DNA from: Clostridium hydrogeniformans DSM 21757
Lineage (GTDB): Bacteria > Bacillota > Clostridia > Clostridiales > Clostridiaceae
Reading direction: 5' to 3'
Assembly (NCBI RefSeq): GCF_000686705.1
Contig: NZ_JMLJ01000015.1
Location: 1 to 64,000, forward strand
Length of the DNA stretch: 64,000 bases
A program made the position numbers and the translations under genes. Positions 35,972-45,280 of this stretch are shown piece by piece (the stretch's first letter is position 1; each line of letters starts with the position of its first letter). The notes under the pieces were generated by a model, which saw nothing but the letters and a program-made list of their open reading frames with translations, was not told where the DNA came from and made no database searches.

Positions 35972-36409
35972 ACTTTTTCTTCTCTCTTTAAAAAAGTTAA
36001 TTAAAACACTACTACATTCTTCATCATAACACCATTTTACATTGGTCCACTTATTTAAATTATCATTCTCCAAGATATTTATCACCGATCCTGCAGCCCC
36101 TGATACTGGATCGAAGGTACCTATATATAATTTACTTATTCTACTTTGAAGTATAGCTCCAGCACACATAGGACAAGGCTCCAAAGTTACGTACATAGAA
36201 CATCCATCAAGCCTCCAATTATTAAGAACCTTGGTAGCTTCATCTATAGCCATAATCTCTCCATGAGCTAATACAGAATTTAGTATCTCTCTCCTATTAT
36301 ATCCTCTTGATATAATTTCATCATCTTTAACTATAACTGCTCCTACTGGAACCTCCCCTAACCTCTTTGCCTTCTCAGCTTCCTTTAATGCCTCTTTCAT
36401 AAAATCCAT
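35969..36409 (-). CDS. tadA: tRNA adenosine(34) deaminase TadA
   Basis: The product of about 146 residues has the zinc site HGEIMA (catalytic HAE-type motif, here H-G-E) and PCPMCAGAI, plus the tRNA-binding C-terminal region. It converts adenosine 34 to inosine in tRNA-Arg(ACG). The ATG at 36409 (MDFMKEALKEAEKA) was chosen after GAGGAG; ATG 36418 is against the binding site. In many clostridia tadA lies close to the tRNA-Ser/ffs/dnaX cluster, but here it is elsewhere. The H-G-E instead of the usual H-A-E motif is worth noting, though G occurs in some members. Confidence 0.93.
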   Translation of the reverse strand: MDFMKEALKEAEKAKRLGEVPVGAVIVKDDEIISRGYNRREILNSVLAHGEIMAIDEATKVLNNWRLDGCSMYVTLEPCPMCAGAILQSRISKLYIGTFDPVSGAAGSVINILENDNLNKWTNVKWCYDEECSSVLINFFKERRKS

Positions 36410-36492
36410 AACATTCATTCTCCTCAAAAAACTAAACTTTATCTATACAAAAATACTAACCCTACTTTTTAACAAAATGAAGTTTAAGGAAA

Positions 36493-36520
36493 AAAGACCA
36501 TAATCAAAATTATGGTCTTT
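36493..36520 (-). terminator. Terminator overlapping the stop of the CNNM/CBS gene
   Basis: The stem AAAGACCATAAT with ATTATGGTCTTT and a four-base loop is followed on the minus strand by TTTTTTCC. The stop codon of the gene lies in the first arm. Confidence 0.85.
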
Positions 36521-37760
36521 AAGTATAAACTCTAACTTTTTTTACTCTGTTTTTATCAAGCTCTTCTATTATAAACTTGATGTGTTGATATTCAATAGTC
36601 TCCCCCATTTCTGGAAATCTACCGAGCTGTCCAATGATGAATCCTCCTATAGAATCAAATTCTTCTGACTCTATATTTGTTCCTATAAGTTCATTAAAGT
36701 CATCTATTCTAGCATTACCTAGAACCACATATTCATCTTCTTTAATTACTTCTATTTCTTTATCTTCATCATGGTCATATTCATCTTCTATTTCACCTAC
36801 TATTTCCTCTACCAAGTCTTCCATAGTAACTATACCAACTGTTCCACCGTATTCATCTAAAACAACAGCCATATAAGCTCTATTCTTTTGCATGTCTCTA
36901 AATAAATCCATTATTTTCTTAAATTCATAAGTATAATAAGGTTCTCTCATGCTAGACTCTATAGAGAATTTTTCAGCCTCATCTAATATAAGTAAGTCCT
37001 TTACATTTAAAATTCCAACTATATCATCAATGGTTTCCTTATAAACAGGAATCCTTGAAAATTGCTCTCTTTTAATTAATTCCATAACTTCTTCATAGGT
37101 AGAATCTATTTCTATGGCCTCTATATCAACTCTTTGTACCATAACATCCTTTACCTGAAGATCTCCAAATTCAAAAACATTATAAATCATCTCTTTTTCT
37201 TGTACTTCAAGTACACCTTCTTCCTCTCCAACCTCTACCATAGTCTTAAGCTCATCTTGAGTTATAAATGGTTGATTCTTTGAGGCATCTCCACCTAGAA
37301 GCTTTATAAATGGAGCTGAAATATAAGTAAATACTATAACTACAGGTTTTAATATAGTTACCACTATAGATATTATATTAACTACCTTTAAAGATATTTT
37401 TTCTGAGTTTTGTGCTGCCAAAGACTTTGGAGTTATTTCTCCAAATATAAGCACAAGAACAGTCATTATCCCTGTTGCCATAGCTACCCCTTCATTGCCA
37501 AAGGTATCTATTGCTATAGATGTAGCTAAAGCTGAAGCTCCAATATTTACTACGTTATTCCCAATTAGTATACTTCCTAATAATTTATTAGGATTTTCTA
37601 TAAGTTTTTCTATTTTATCCGCACCCTTAATTCCTTCCTCTACCATATGCTTTATTCTTATCTTGCTTAGAGTCATTAAAGCTGTTTCTGCTGATGAGAA
37701 AAAAGCAGACATAAGTAAAAGAACTGCTAAAAGAATTATTTGCCACGTGCCAGGTTCCAA
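36519..37760 (-). CDS. CNNM / CorC-type hemolysin family membrane protein
   Basis: The product of about 413 residues has a DUF21/CNNM membrane domain (about 1-180, four spans, SAFFSSAETALMTLSKIRIKHM), two CBS domains (about 200-320: QVKDVMVQRVDIEAIEID, PVYKETIDDIVGILNVKDLL) and a CorC_HlyC domain at the end. The family exports Mg2+ or other divalent cations; the name hemolysin is historical. The TTG at 37760 (MEPGTWQIIL) follows AGGAG; the longer frame up to 37850 adds 30 residues without a binding site and not seen in the family. Confidence 0.9.
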   Translation of the reverse strand: MEPGTWQIILLAVLLLMSAFFSSAETALMTLSKIRIKHMVEEGIKGADKIEKLIENPNKLLGSILIGNNVVNIGASALATSIAIDTFGNEGVAMATGIMTVLVLIFGEITPKSLAAQNSEKISLKVVNIISIVVTILKPVVIVFTYISAPFIKLLGGDASKNQPFITQDELKTMVEVGEEEGVLEVQEKEMIYNVFEFGDLQVKDVMVQRVDIEAIEIDSTYEEVMELIKREQFSRIPVYKETIDDIVGILNVKDLLILDEAEKFSIESSMREPYYTYEFKKIMDLFRDMQKNRAYMAVVLDEYGGTVGIVTMEDLVEEIVGEIEDEYDHDEDKEIEVIKEDEYVVLGNARIDDFNELIGTNIESEEFDSIGGFIIGQLGRFPEMGETIEYQHIKFIIEELDKNRVKKVRVYT

Positions 37761-38122
37761 AAGTACCACTCTCCTAAAGTATATATTAATTTTGTGAAAT
37801 GTCTTGAATATAACAAGACCATAATAAATTATATCATATCTTTTAATCACTTATTATATCCACTAATGGTTTACAGAGGATGTTTCACCCCTAAAAATGC
37901 CACTAGATAAGAATAGAGTTATTTTTTATTATAAGACTTGTCTTCTCTTTTATTTATTCAATATTTCACACTATTTTTCATGTTTATATGAACATTATAT
38001 TTTCTAGATATAGTTTTCATGTATTTTAAATGTATTATTTTTAAAAATTTTTTAGTAAATTTCCATAGTTATAAAATACCCTTATTATTAAAATACTATA
38101 ACAATATAGTTCTTCATAATAA
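37761..38122. other. Intergenic region before tRNA-Arg
   Basis: AT-rich, with no gene. A short stretch AGGATGTTTCACCCC (37876-37890) stands out by base content but could not be assigned. Confidence 0.35.
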
Positions 38123-38153
38123 AAAAAGTTCCTAATTTAAAATAATTAGGAAC
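38123..38153 (-). terminator. Terminator of tRNA-Arg
   Basis: Minus-strand arms AGTTCCTAATTAT and AATTAGGAACT are followed by TTTTTTTATT, immediately after the tRNA. Confidence 0.9.
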
Positions 38154-38228
38154 TGGTACCCTCAGCCGGGATCGAACCAGCATTTATCCCTTAGGAGGGG
38201 ATTGTTCTATCCATTGAACTATGAAGGC
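38154..38228 (-). tRNA. tRNA-Arg (anticodon CCT)
   Basis: The minus strand folds as a 75-base tRNA: acceptor GCCTTCA with TGAGGGT (G-U at the first pair), anticodon stem ATCCC/GGGAT with loop CTCCTAA giving anticodon CCT (codon AGG), and T arm GCTGGTTCGATCCCGGC. CCA is encoded at 38154-38156. Confidence 0.95.
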
Positions 38229-38417
38229 ATGTATGTAAAATTATTACATAGAACATTTTAATTCAATTATATGAATTTGTCAATGGTTATAATATTAAAA
38301 TGATTTGCAACTTTTGTTACTTTTTTCTGAAAAATAATAGATTTATTGCATTTTATTTGTTAAAATGATTTTAAGTAATAGTTTACAGACCACAATTTTA
38401 TCTATGAGGTGATTTTA

Positions 38418-39806
38418 TTGAAAAAAATAAATATTACAGAAACTGTACTTAGGGATGCTCAGCAATCCTTAATAGCTACAAGACTACCTTTTGATGACTT
38501 TGCGCCAATTCTTCATGAATTAGATAATGCAGGATATCATTCACTAGAGTGTTGGGGTGGAGCTACCTTTGATTCCTGTATTCGTTACCTTAATGAAGAT
38601 CCATGGGAAAGATTAAGAAAAATTAAGATGATATGCAAAAAAACACCTCTTCAAATGCTATTAAGAGGACAAAATATATTAGGATATAAGCACTATCCAG
38701 ATGACGTTGTTAGAAACTTTGTTAAGCTATCTTCTTATAACGGTATGGATATATTTAGAGTATTCGATGCATTAAATGACTATAGAAACATTGAAGTAGC
38801 CATGGATGAGGTTAAAAAGCAAGGATCTCATGCTCAAGGTACTATAGTATATACAGTTAGCCCTATCCATGACATGGATAATTATGTTAATTTAGCAAAA
38901 CAACTTGAAAACATGGGTGCTGACTCTATATGTATAAAAGACATGGCAGGACTTATTATGCCTCAAACTGCTTATGACTTAGTTAAGAGTATTAAGGAAA
39001 CTGTGAAATTACCTGTTTACCTACACTCTCATTCAACTAATGGTTTAGCAGAAATGTCTTATTTAAAAGCAGTTGAAGCTGGAGTTGATGGCATAGATAC
39101 TGCAATATCTTCCCTATCTTCTGGTACTGCTCAACCACCTACAGAATCTATGCACTTTGCTTTAAAGGCAAGCGGATTTGATTCTGGACTTAATGCTAAG
39201 TCACTAAAAACAATAAATGATTTCTTTAAGCCTGTAAGAGAAAGTTTCATAAAGAGTGGAGTTCTTGATCCTAAGGTATTAACTCCTCAACCTGAAGCTT
39301 TAACTTACCAAATACCTGGTGGAATGCTTTCAAACATGATATCTCAGCTTAAGGCTCAAAATGCCATAGACAAGCTAGATGAGGTTTTAAATGAAATTCC
39401 AAAGGTTAGAGAAGATTTAGGTTTCCCTCCACTTGTTACTCCTATGAGCCAAATGGTAGGAACACAAGCTACAGTTAACATACTAACTGGTGAAAGCTAT
39501 AAAATGATATTGAAAGAAGTAAAATCCTATTGTAGAGGAGAGTATGGTAAGGCTCCTGGAGATATAAACCCTGAGGTGTCTAAGAAAGCATTAGGTGAAG
39601 ATACTCCTATAACAGGAAGATTTGCTGATACCTTATCTCCAATATTTGAGGATACTAAAAAAGAACTTAAAGATATAACAACAAAGGATGAAGATGTTTT
39701 ATCTTATATTCTATTCCCTCAAATAGCTGAGGATTTTATTAAAAATAAGAAAAACTCTCCTTCTGTAGAAGAAGCAAGAGAAAATAATGCTGGAGCAGTT
39801 ATATAA
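38418..39806 (+). CDS. Oxaloacetate decarboxylase / pyruvate carboxylase type carboxyltransferase subunit
   Basis: The product of about 462 residues has the DRE-TIM domain start ETVLRDAQQSLIATRLPFDD, the ECWGGATFDSC motif, LLRGQNILGYKHYPDDVV and KDMAGLIMPQTAYDLV with the metal-binding HSHSTNG. A PYC_OADA conserved domain follows, but the chain ends without a biotinyl domain, so a separate biotin carrier is needed. No gamma or beta decarboxylase subunits are near. The TTG at 38418 follows GAGGTG with six bases spacing; the family normally starts with K-I-N-I/ITET. Pathway role (oxaloacetate or a transcarboxylase) is open. Confidence 0.9.
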   Translation: MKKINITETVLRDAQQSLIATRLPFDDFAPILHELDNAGYHSLECWGGATFDSCIRYLNEDPWERLRKIKMICKKTPLQMLLRGQNILGYKHYPDDVVRNFVKLSSYNGMDIFRVFDALNDYRNIEVAMDEVKKQGSHAQGTIVYTVSPIHDMDNYVNLAKQLENMGADSICIKDMAGLIMPQTAYDLVKSIKETVKLPVYLHSHSTNGLAEMSYLKAVEAGVDGIDTAISSLSSGTAQPPTESMHFALKASGFDSGLNAKSLKTINDFFKPVRESFIKSGVLDPKVLTPQPEALTYQIPGGMLSNMISQLKAQNAIDKLDEVLNEIPKVREDLGFPPLVTPMSQMVGTQATVNILTGESYKMILKEVKSYCRGEYGKAPGDINPEVSKKALGEDTPITGRFADTLSPIFEDTKKELKDITTKDEDVLSYILFPQIAEDFIKNKKNSPSVEEARENNAGAVI

Positions 39807-39838
39807 CACATAGGCTTGCCTATGTGTTTTTTCTTTTT
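39807..39838 (+). terminator. Terminator of the carboxyltransferase gene
   Basis: The stem CACATAGGC with GCCTATGTG and a two-base gap is followed by TTTTTTCTTTTTT, one base after the stop codon. Confidence 0.9.
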
Positions 39839-40110
39839 TAAGTGGCTATAATAGTATAAAGATAAAAAACAAAATAACCCTTAAATTAACTCTTCTAAAG
39901 GTTAACTTATCAGTTCACTTTAAAATTATATATCTATAATATAATAACCTGTTCTTTTAATTAAACCTAAAAGCAACCAAAATTTATAATTTAAAATTAT
40001 AAATTTCTAAAATCAAGAGATTATAATAAGTACTAACTATACTAATCAGCTTAACTTTTAATAATATTTTCATTATAGTATAATACTACTATAATATCTT
40101 ATAAATAGAG
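39839..40110. other. Intergenic region, no gene seen
   Basis: AT-rich stretch with short imperfect repeats of AAATTATAAATTT type near 39985-40010. Nothing could be assigned. Confidence 0.35.
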
Positions 40111-40158
40111 TTAATCTAAACTTATAGGTAAAGGTTAATACCTATAAGTTTAGGTTAA
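40111..40158. promoter_or_regulatory. 20-base-pair hairpin or operator before the phasin-like gene
   Basis: Arms TTAATCTAAACTTATAGGTA and TACCTATAAGTTTAGGTTAA (one G-T wobble) surround an eight-base loop, 47 bases before the start codon. There is no T run, so it is not a usual terminator. It may be a leader structure or a repressor site. Confidence 0.5.
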
Positions 40159-40204
40159 CTTATATAAGAATCCGTAGCTATTCTAATATAGGAGGTTTTT
40201 GATT

Positions 40205-40528
40205 ATGGAAGATTTAAAGAAAATATTACTTGCTGGTATTGGTTCAATAGCCTATACCTATGAAAAATCCTCAAAGGTTATAGAAGACCTTGTTCAAAAA
40301 GGTAAGTTATCCATTGAAGAAGGTAAAGAACTTTCATCAGAACTTAAGAAAAATATTAAAAATTCTTCTGATGAAATATCTGAAAAAGTTATACCTCTTA
40401 CAAAAAAGGAGTTATATATACTTTTAGAAGATATGCAATTTGCATCAAAACTTCAGGTTCAAGAACTAAAAAATGAAATTTCTAGCCTAGAAGAAAGAAT
40501 AAAACTTCTTGAGGAAAAATTAAAGTAA
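40205..40528 (+). CDS. Phasin-like helical protein
   Basis: The product of about 107 residues is almost wholly helical. The N-terminal part DLKKILLAGIGSIAYTYEKSSKVIEDLVQKGKLSIEEGKELSSEL (read in parts) matches the phasin superfamily PhaI/PHA08/poly-granule type found in clostridia, and the C-terminal third is a coiled coil (LKNEISSLEERIKLLEEKLK). The ATG at 40205 follows GGAGG. It precedes a UbiB-type kinase gene; this pair is recurrent in Firmicutes. No PHA synthase is in view, so a granule role is not implied. Confidence 0.75.
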   Translation: MEDLKKILLAGIGSIAYTYEKSSKVIEDLVQKGKLSIEEGKELSSELKKNIKNSSDEISEKVIPLTKKELYILLEDMQFASKLQVQELKNEISSLEERIKLLEEKLK

Positions 40529-40784
40529 TTAAAGTATGGCTGTCTTATTATCTTAGGGCAGCCATTAATATATGGTAGTATTTGCTTAATTAATATATAA
40601 TTTAAGTTAATCCATAATTAAACCTTAAAATATAGGGTTTTAATATAAGTCCCTATTGATAGGGTATGTAATTAATGTGTTATAAATATTAATTAAATAT
40701 ATTATTACTTACCATAACAGTATAATATATTTAATTAGTATTTATGAATCATGTAAGATTATGATTATTTGTATAGGAGGATGT

Positions 40785-42380
40785 ATGTATAGTAGATATC
40801 ACAAACGGTTCAAAGAAATAGTTAAGGTTTTTACAAACTATGGATTCAGCTTTATCGTAGACTTAAAACTTAAAAAGAAGAATCCTTCTGCTGAGAATTT
40901 ACGTAAAGCTTTTGAAGATCTTGGACCTACCTTTGTTAAGATAGGACAAATTTTAAGTACACGTTCTGACCTTATTCCTAAAGAATACATAGATGAACTT
41001 AGAAAGCTTCAAGACAACGTATCCCCTATCAGTTTTGAGGAAATAGATGAAGTATTTAGAGATGAATTTAATAAATCCATAGATGACTCATTTCTTAAAT
41101 TTAATAAAACTCCACTAGCATCAGCCTCCATATCTCAAGTTCATAGTGCTACTCTTATGGATGGCAGAGAGGTTATAGTTAAAGTTCAGCGTCCCCATGT
41201 TAAAGAGAAGATGGAAGTTGATATACATATTATTAAGAAAATTTTAAAGTTTGCTAAGAATAGATTTGCTTCTTCCCCTATAGATCCCTATGATGCTATA
41301 GATGAAATATGGGAAGCTTCTAAAGAAGAACTAGACTTTGATATAGAGATAAGTAATATAAAAACCTTCTCTAAGCTTAATAAAAATGTAGCTTTTATAT
41401 ACACTCCTTATGTAGTAGAAGAATTAAGTAGCTCTAAGGTGTTAACATTAGAAAGCATTAATGGAATAAAAATAGATAATATAAGTTCTTTAAAAGAAGC
41501 GGACTATGATTTAGAAGATATTGCTAAGAAGTTAGCTATTGGTTTCTTAAAGCAAGTATTCAAGGACGGCTTTTTTCATGGGGATCCTCACCCCGGAAAT
41601 ATTCTTATTAAAGATACTAAAATATGCTTTATTGATTTTGGAATTATGGGGAATCTCTCTGATAGCTTACGTGAAGCCTTAAATGATGCCATAGTAGCTC
41701 TAGCTCTTCAGGATATAAATAAGCTTATTAATGTCTTTTTATCCATAGGTATTAGAAAAGGCTATGTAGATAAAAACTCCCTTTATGAGGATATGAAATA
41801 TATATTTGACAGCTATCTATCCTCTTCAATATCAAACATTAAGATTTCTTTAGTTCTAGAGGATATATTTAATCTTGTTAAAAAACATAATGTTCAACTG
41901 CCTAAGGATTTAACCTTAGTTATGAAAAGTCTAGTACTTCTTGAGAGTACTATCTCCTTATTAGCCCCTAATCTTAAAATATTAGATATTGCAATACCCT
42001 ATGTAAAAAACAACTCTAATATTTTATCTAAGTTATCGGTTAATGAATTAAGCTTAAAAGGCTATAGTTTTATAAAGGAAAGCTTAAAAATTCCAAACAA
42101 ACTAGTTGATATTAGTGATGCTATATTAAGTGGTAGAACTAAAATTCAAATGGATCATAAAAACTTAGAAAAACCAATAAATTCATTAAACAAAATGGTT
42201 AATAGAATGGTATTTGGCCTTGTGGTATCCTCTATGATTGTAGGCTCTTGCCTTATATTAAATTCTAATGCTGGCCCTCAAATGTATGGAATATCAATAG
42301 TAGGGGTGGTAGGTTTTGGTCTTTCTGCTATATTTGGAATTTGGCTTTTAATATCAATCCTTAAATCAGGTCTTATGTAA
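40785..42380 (+). CDS. UbiB/ABC1/ADCK-type protein kinase-like membrane protein
   Basis: The product of about 531 residues has the KxGQ motif (TFVKIGQILSTRSDLIP, about 45-60), the alanine-rich loop region LASASISQVHSATL, the catalytic FFHGDPHPGNILI and CFIDFGIMG, and two C-terminal membrane spans (about 465-525). UbiB proteins have ATPase activity and support lipid or quinone metabolism. The ATG at 40785 follows AGGAGG. Its occurrence in an organism that by other genes looks strictly anaerobic and without quinones suggests a lipid-related job, together with the phasin-like gene upstream. Confidence 0.92.
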   Translation: MYSRYHKRFKEIVKVFTNYGFSFIVDLKLKKKNPSAENLRKAFEDLGPTFVKIGQILSTRSDLIPKEYIDELRKLQDNVSPISFEEIDEVFRDEFNKSIDDSFLKFNKTPLASASISQVHSATLMDGREVIVKVQRPHVKEKMEVDIHIIKKILKFAKNRFASSPIDPYDAIDEIWEASKEELDFDIEISNIKTFSKLNKNVAFIYTPYVVEELSSSKVLTLESINGIKIDNISSLKEADYDLEDIAKKLAIGFLKQVFKDGFFHGDPHPGNILIKDTKICFIDFGIMGNLSDSLREALNDAIVALALQDINKLINVFLSIGIRKGYVDKNSLYEDMKYIFDSYLSSSISNIKISLVLEDIFNLVKKHNVQLPKDLTLVMKSLVLLESTISLLAPNLKILDIAIPYVKNNSNILSKLSVNELSLKGYSFIKESLKIPNKLVDISDAILSGRTKIQMDHKNLEKPINSLNKMVNRMVFGLVVSSMIVGSCLILNSNAGPQMYGISIVGVVGFGLSAIFGIWLLISILKSGLM

Positions 42381-42546
42381 AGTATCTATAAAATATAATT
42401 TACTTAACTTTGAGTATGAATTCCAGATAAATTATATCTGAACTAATATAGTGACTTTAAACTCCTTGTTCCCAGTATTAGACCAAATGGAGTCTTATAA
42501 TTTCAAAGTCTAGAGATAAAAATATAATTATAGAGTATCTAAATAA
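42381..42546. other. Gap after the UbiB-type gene
   Basis: Short AT-rich stretch between the stop codon and the shared terminator; no gene. Confidence 0.35.
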
Positions 42547-42598
42547 AAAGAAAACACTATGAAAATCAATAATATTAATTTTCATAGTGTTTTCCTTT
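42547..42598. terminator. Bidirectional terminator between convergent genes
   Basis: A long stem (GAAAACACTATGAAAAT with ATTTTCATAGTGTTTTC) encloses a short AT loop; T runs occur on both strands. It separates the UbiB-type and YhgE/Pip genes. Confidence 0.9.
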
Positions 42599-42676
42599 TG
42601 AAATTATATTTTAGATGTTAAATTATAAATATATTAAATGTATGTCTATATTAGACTACAAATAATTTAGTAGGCG

Positions 42677-45130
42677 TTAAATAGATATCTCTTCTTTTTT
42701 ATTTCTTACTCTTTCTTGTAATTTATCTGCATGACCTTTCATTATTATAGATATAGATATAAATACTACCATTGTTACTGCTAAAACTATAAAATCTTTA
42801 GTAAGAACAGAATAATCCACCCCTGAAATAAGTTCTCTAAGTCCAGATACTGCATAGGTAAATGGCATAAATGGATTAAGAACCTTAAAGAACTCAGGAA
42901 CAACCTCTAATGGGAAAGTTCCTGCACATGCAGTTAATTGAAGTACTAATAGTACTATAGACAATAACCTTCCTGCTTCTCCAAGTAAGTATATAAAGCA
43001 TTGAATTATGGCTATAAACACGAAAGATAAGAATACATTAAATAAAATATATAAAGGTAAATTAGCTGGTTTTAATCCTAGGAATAAAACCACTACGCTC
43101 GTTAATACCGCCTGCATTACTCCTATATATCCATAGGATAAAAATTTACCTAATACTATAGAACCTGGTTTTGCATCCTCTACCCCTTCTACCTTATCAG
43201 TTATTATAAAGAACATCATAAGAGCTCCTATCCATAAAGATAATGGTATAAAATAAGGTGCGAATCCTGTACCATAGTCTGGAACTGCATCAAACTTAGT
43301 TTCATCCATCTTAACTGGTTCTGAAACAAATTTTCCCATGGTTTCACTGTCATTTTTTAAATTGTCTTTTAACTTTTCAGATCCCTCTCCTAATTTATCA
43401 CTTAACTCTTTAGAGCCATCATATAGCTTAGTCACTCCGTCACTTAATTCTGGAATCTTGCCATTTAATTCTCCAAGCCCATTACTTAAGGCATTAGACC
43501 CGTCATATAACTTAGCTACACCTTCACCTAAAGCTGGAACATTTCCTGAAAGCTCTGAAAGTCCTCCATCTAATTTTTTAGAACCATCATATAACTTATT
43601 AGTAGAATCTACTACCTTAGGCATGTTTCCATCTATTTTCTCAAGTCCTTGTGCAAAGGTATCCTTAAGTCCACTATTTAAACCCTTTACTCCTAAGTTT
43701 AAATCCTTAGCACCTTTGTGAAGAACAGTAAGTCCTCCTGTAAAATTACCAGCTCCTTGAGAGAATTTCTTAGCCCCTTCGGAGTATAATGTTGCCCCTT
43801 CAGCAAAGCCCGTAGATCCTTTTATAAAGCCATCTATACCATTTCCGAAGCTACCTACTCCTTGTTCTAAATCGTGAGCTCCCTTCTTTAAAGAAGCTAT
43901 ATTCTGTTCACTTCCCTTAGATTCTTGCTTTATGTCTTCTAAATCCTTTAAAAACTTTTGCATATTGGGATCCTTCATAGCCTCTGGGTTTGCAGCTAAA
44001 TATTTCTTTAAATTACTTTCAACTGAATTTTGAAGTTTCCCTTGGGTCTTCATAGATCCATCTATTAATGAATCTACTCCCTTAGCTACTTGATTAGATC
44101 CTTCTTTTAAACTACCTATACCAGCTTTAAGAGTCTTCTCTCCCGCCTTTAATTTACCAGCTCCCTCTTGTAAGTTAGCTGCGTTTTGGCTTAAACTTTC
44201 TGCTCCCTCTCCTAATGGCTTAGAAGCTTGAACAGCTTGTCCTAATCCATTTGCTAAATTATTAGATCCTTCTTCTAATTTAGAAGCACCAGGTAATACT
44301 GAACTTTTAAATCCATTATTTAAATCTTTAATTCCACCAGCAACTGGGTTAATAGCTTCACTTCTATATTTATCTAAAGAAGTAGATAATGTTCCACTTC
44401 CCTCTTTTAATTGATTAACTCCCCCTGCTAATGTCGGAATCTTAGAGTTTAATTCTCCAAGTCCATCTTTTAACTTTCCTGAACCGTCATGTAACTTCTC
44501 TACTCCATCACTTAACTCTGGAACTTTACTATTTAATGTATCAAGGCCATCTGCAAGCTCTTTACTTCCATCTGCTGCCTTTTCCATTCCATCCTTAAGT
44601 TCATACATCTTATCAAACACTACTTCTGTATATTGTTTTGTTATATTCCTGCTTATCTCTCCTTTTAATTCTACAAGAACCTTTCCATTAATTTGTGCTG
44701 CTAAAAAGTTTCTCTTTTCATTAGCTGTATAAAGTATCTTAGGTTCCTTAGGAGCTCCATCCTTTGCACTCATTACCTCTTCTGAAAAGTTTTCAGGTAT
44801 TACAAATGCTGCATAGTAATCCTTTCCTTCAACTCCATTTTTGGCTTCTTCATAGGATACGAATTTCCATCCAATTACTGAATTCTCCTTAAGCTTATCC
44901 TCTACATCTTTTCCAGCATTAAAATTTTCTCCATCCTTTATAGCACCTTTGTCCATATTTACAACTGCAACTGGAAGCTCACTTAGTTTACTATATGGGT
45001 CCCAGAACGCTGCAAGATAAAGAAGACTGTACAATAGTGGTACTATTATAATTGCTATTACTGATATTCTAATGAATCTGTTTTTAAATGTACTGCTTAT
45101 ATCTTGCTTTGCAATCTTTAAAAAGCTCAT
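42677..45130 (-). CDS. YhgE/Pip domain membrane protein
   Basis: The 817-residue protein has one N-terminal span (about 20-40) followed by the conserved LPVAVVNMDKGAIKDGENFN segment, a long extracellular part (about 180-610) built of repeated L.DGS..L..GL..L....P.L..GV blocks, and five or six C-terminal spans (about 635-800). This is the YhgE/Pip layout, related to phage-infection protein and EsaA. Family roles include phage adsorption and export of lipids or antibiotics. It is under a promoter with a TetR-type operator and lies next to a TetR gene, so it is probably an inducible exporter-like protein. Confidence 0.92.
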   Translation of the reverse strand: MSFLKIAKQDISSTFKNRFIRISVIAIIIVPLLYSLLYLAAFWDPYSKLSELPVAVVNMDKGAIKDGENFNAGKDVEDKLKENSVIGWKFVSYEEAKNGVEGKDYYAAFVIPENFSEEVMSAKDGAPKEPKILYTANEKRNFLAAQINGKVLVELKGEISRNITKQYTEVVFDKMYELKDGMEKAADGSKELADGLDTLNSKVPELSDGVEKLHDGSGKLKDGLGELNSKIPTLAGGVNQLKEGSGTLSTSLDKYRSEAINPVAGGIKDLNNGFKSSVLPGASKLEEGSNNLANGLGQAVQASKPLGEGAESLSQNAANLQEGAGKLKAGEKTLKAGIGSLKEGSNQVAKGVDSLIDGSMKTQGKLQNSVESNLKKYLAANPEAMKDPNMQKFLKDLEDIKQESKGSEQNIASLKKGAHDLEQGVGSFGNGIDGFIKGSTGFAEGATLYSEGAKKFSQGAGNFTGGLTVLHKGAKDLNLGVKGLNSGLKDTFAQGLEKIDGNMPKVVDSTNKLYDGSKKLDGGLSELSGNVPALGEGVAKLYDGSNALSNGLGELNGKIPELSDGVTKLYDGSKELSDKLGEGSEKLKDNLKNDSETMGKFVSEPVKMDETKFDAVPDYGTGFAPYFIPLSLWIGALMMFFIITDKVEGVEDAKPGSIVLGKFLSYGYIGVMQAVLTSVVVLFLGLKPANLPLYILFNVFLSFVFIAIIQCFIYLLGEAGRLLSIVLLVLQLTACAGTFPLEVVPEFFKVLNPFMPFTYAVSGLRELISGVDYSVLTKDFIVLAVTMVVFISISIIMKGHADKLQERVRNKKEEISI

Positions 45131-45183
45131 GGGCCATCCCCCTTTTCTATATTTAATTGTTATTACATCCCCTTATCTTTTGT

Positions 45184-45236
45184 ACTGACTAGTCGGTTCA
45201 TAATATATATATACCTCTTTTTGAAATTAGTGTCAA
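45184..45236 (-). promoter_or_regulatory. Promoter and TetR-type operator of the YhgE/Pip gene
   Basis: On the minus strand there is a perfect -35 TTGACA (45231-45236), 17 bases, and -10 TATATA (45208-45213). The near-palindrome ACTGACTAGTCGGT (45184-45197, with GACTAGTC perfect) lies at about +4 to +17 and is a likely operator for the TetR protein encoded upstream. Confidence 0.7.
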
Positions 45237-45245
45237 TAAAAAAAA

Positions 45246-45274
45246 TAAAGTCTAGGTTTTTTTAACCTAAACTT
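45246..45274 (-). terminator. Terminator of the TetR gene
   Basis: Minus-strand arms AAAGTTTAGGTT and AACCTAGACTTT are followed by ATTTTTTTTATTG. The promoter of the next gene begins just beyond it. Confidence 0.85.
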
Positions 45275-45280
45275 TACAAA

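Noticed and set aside
43300-44560. Apparent short DNA repeats that could suggest a CRISPR-like array
   Set aside because: They are coding repeats of the YhgE/Pip extracellular domain, in frame and diverged, without spacers of constant length.
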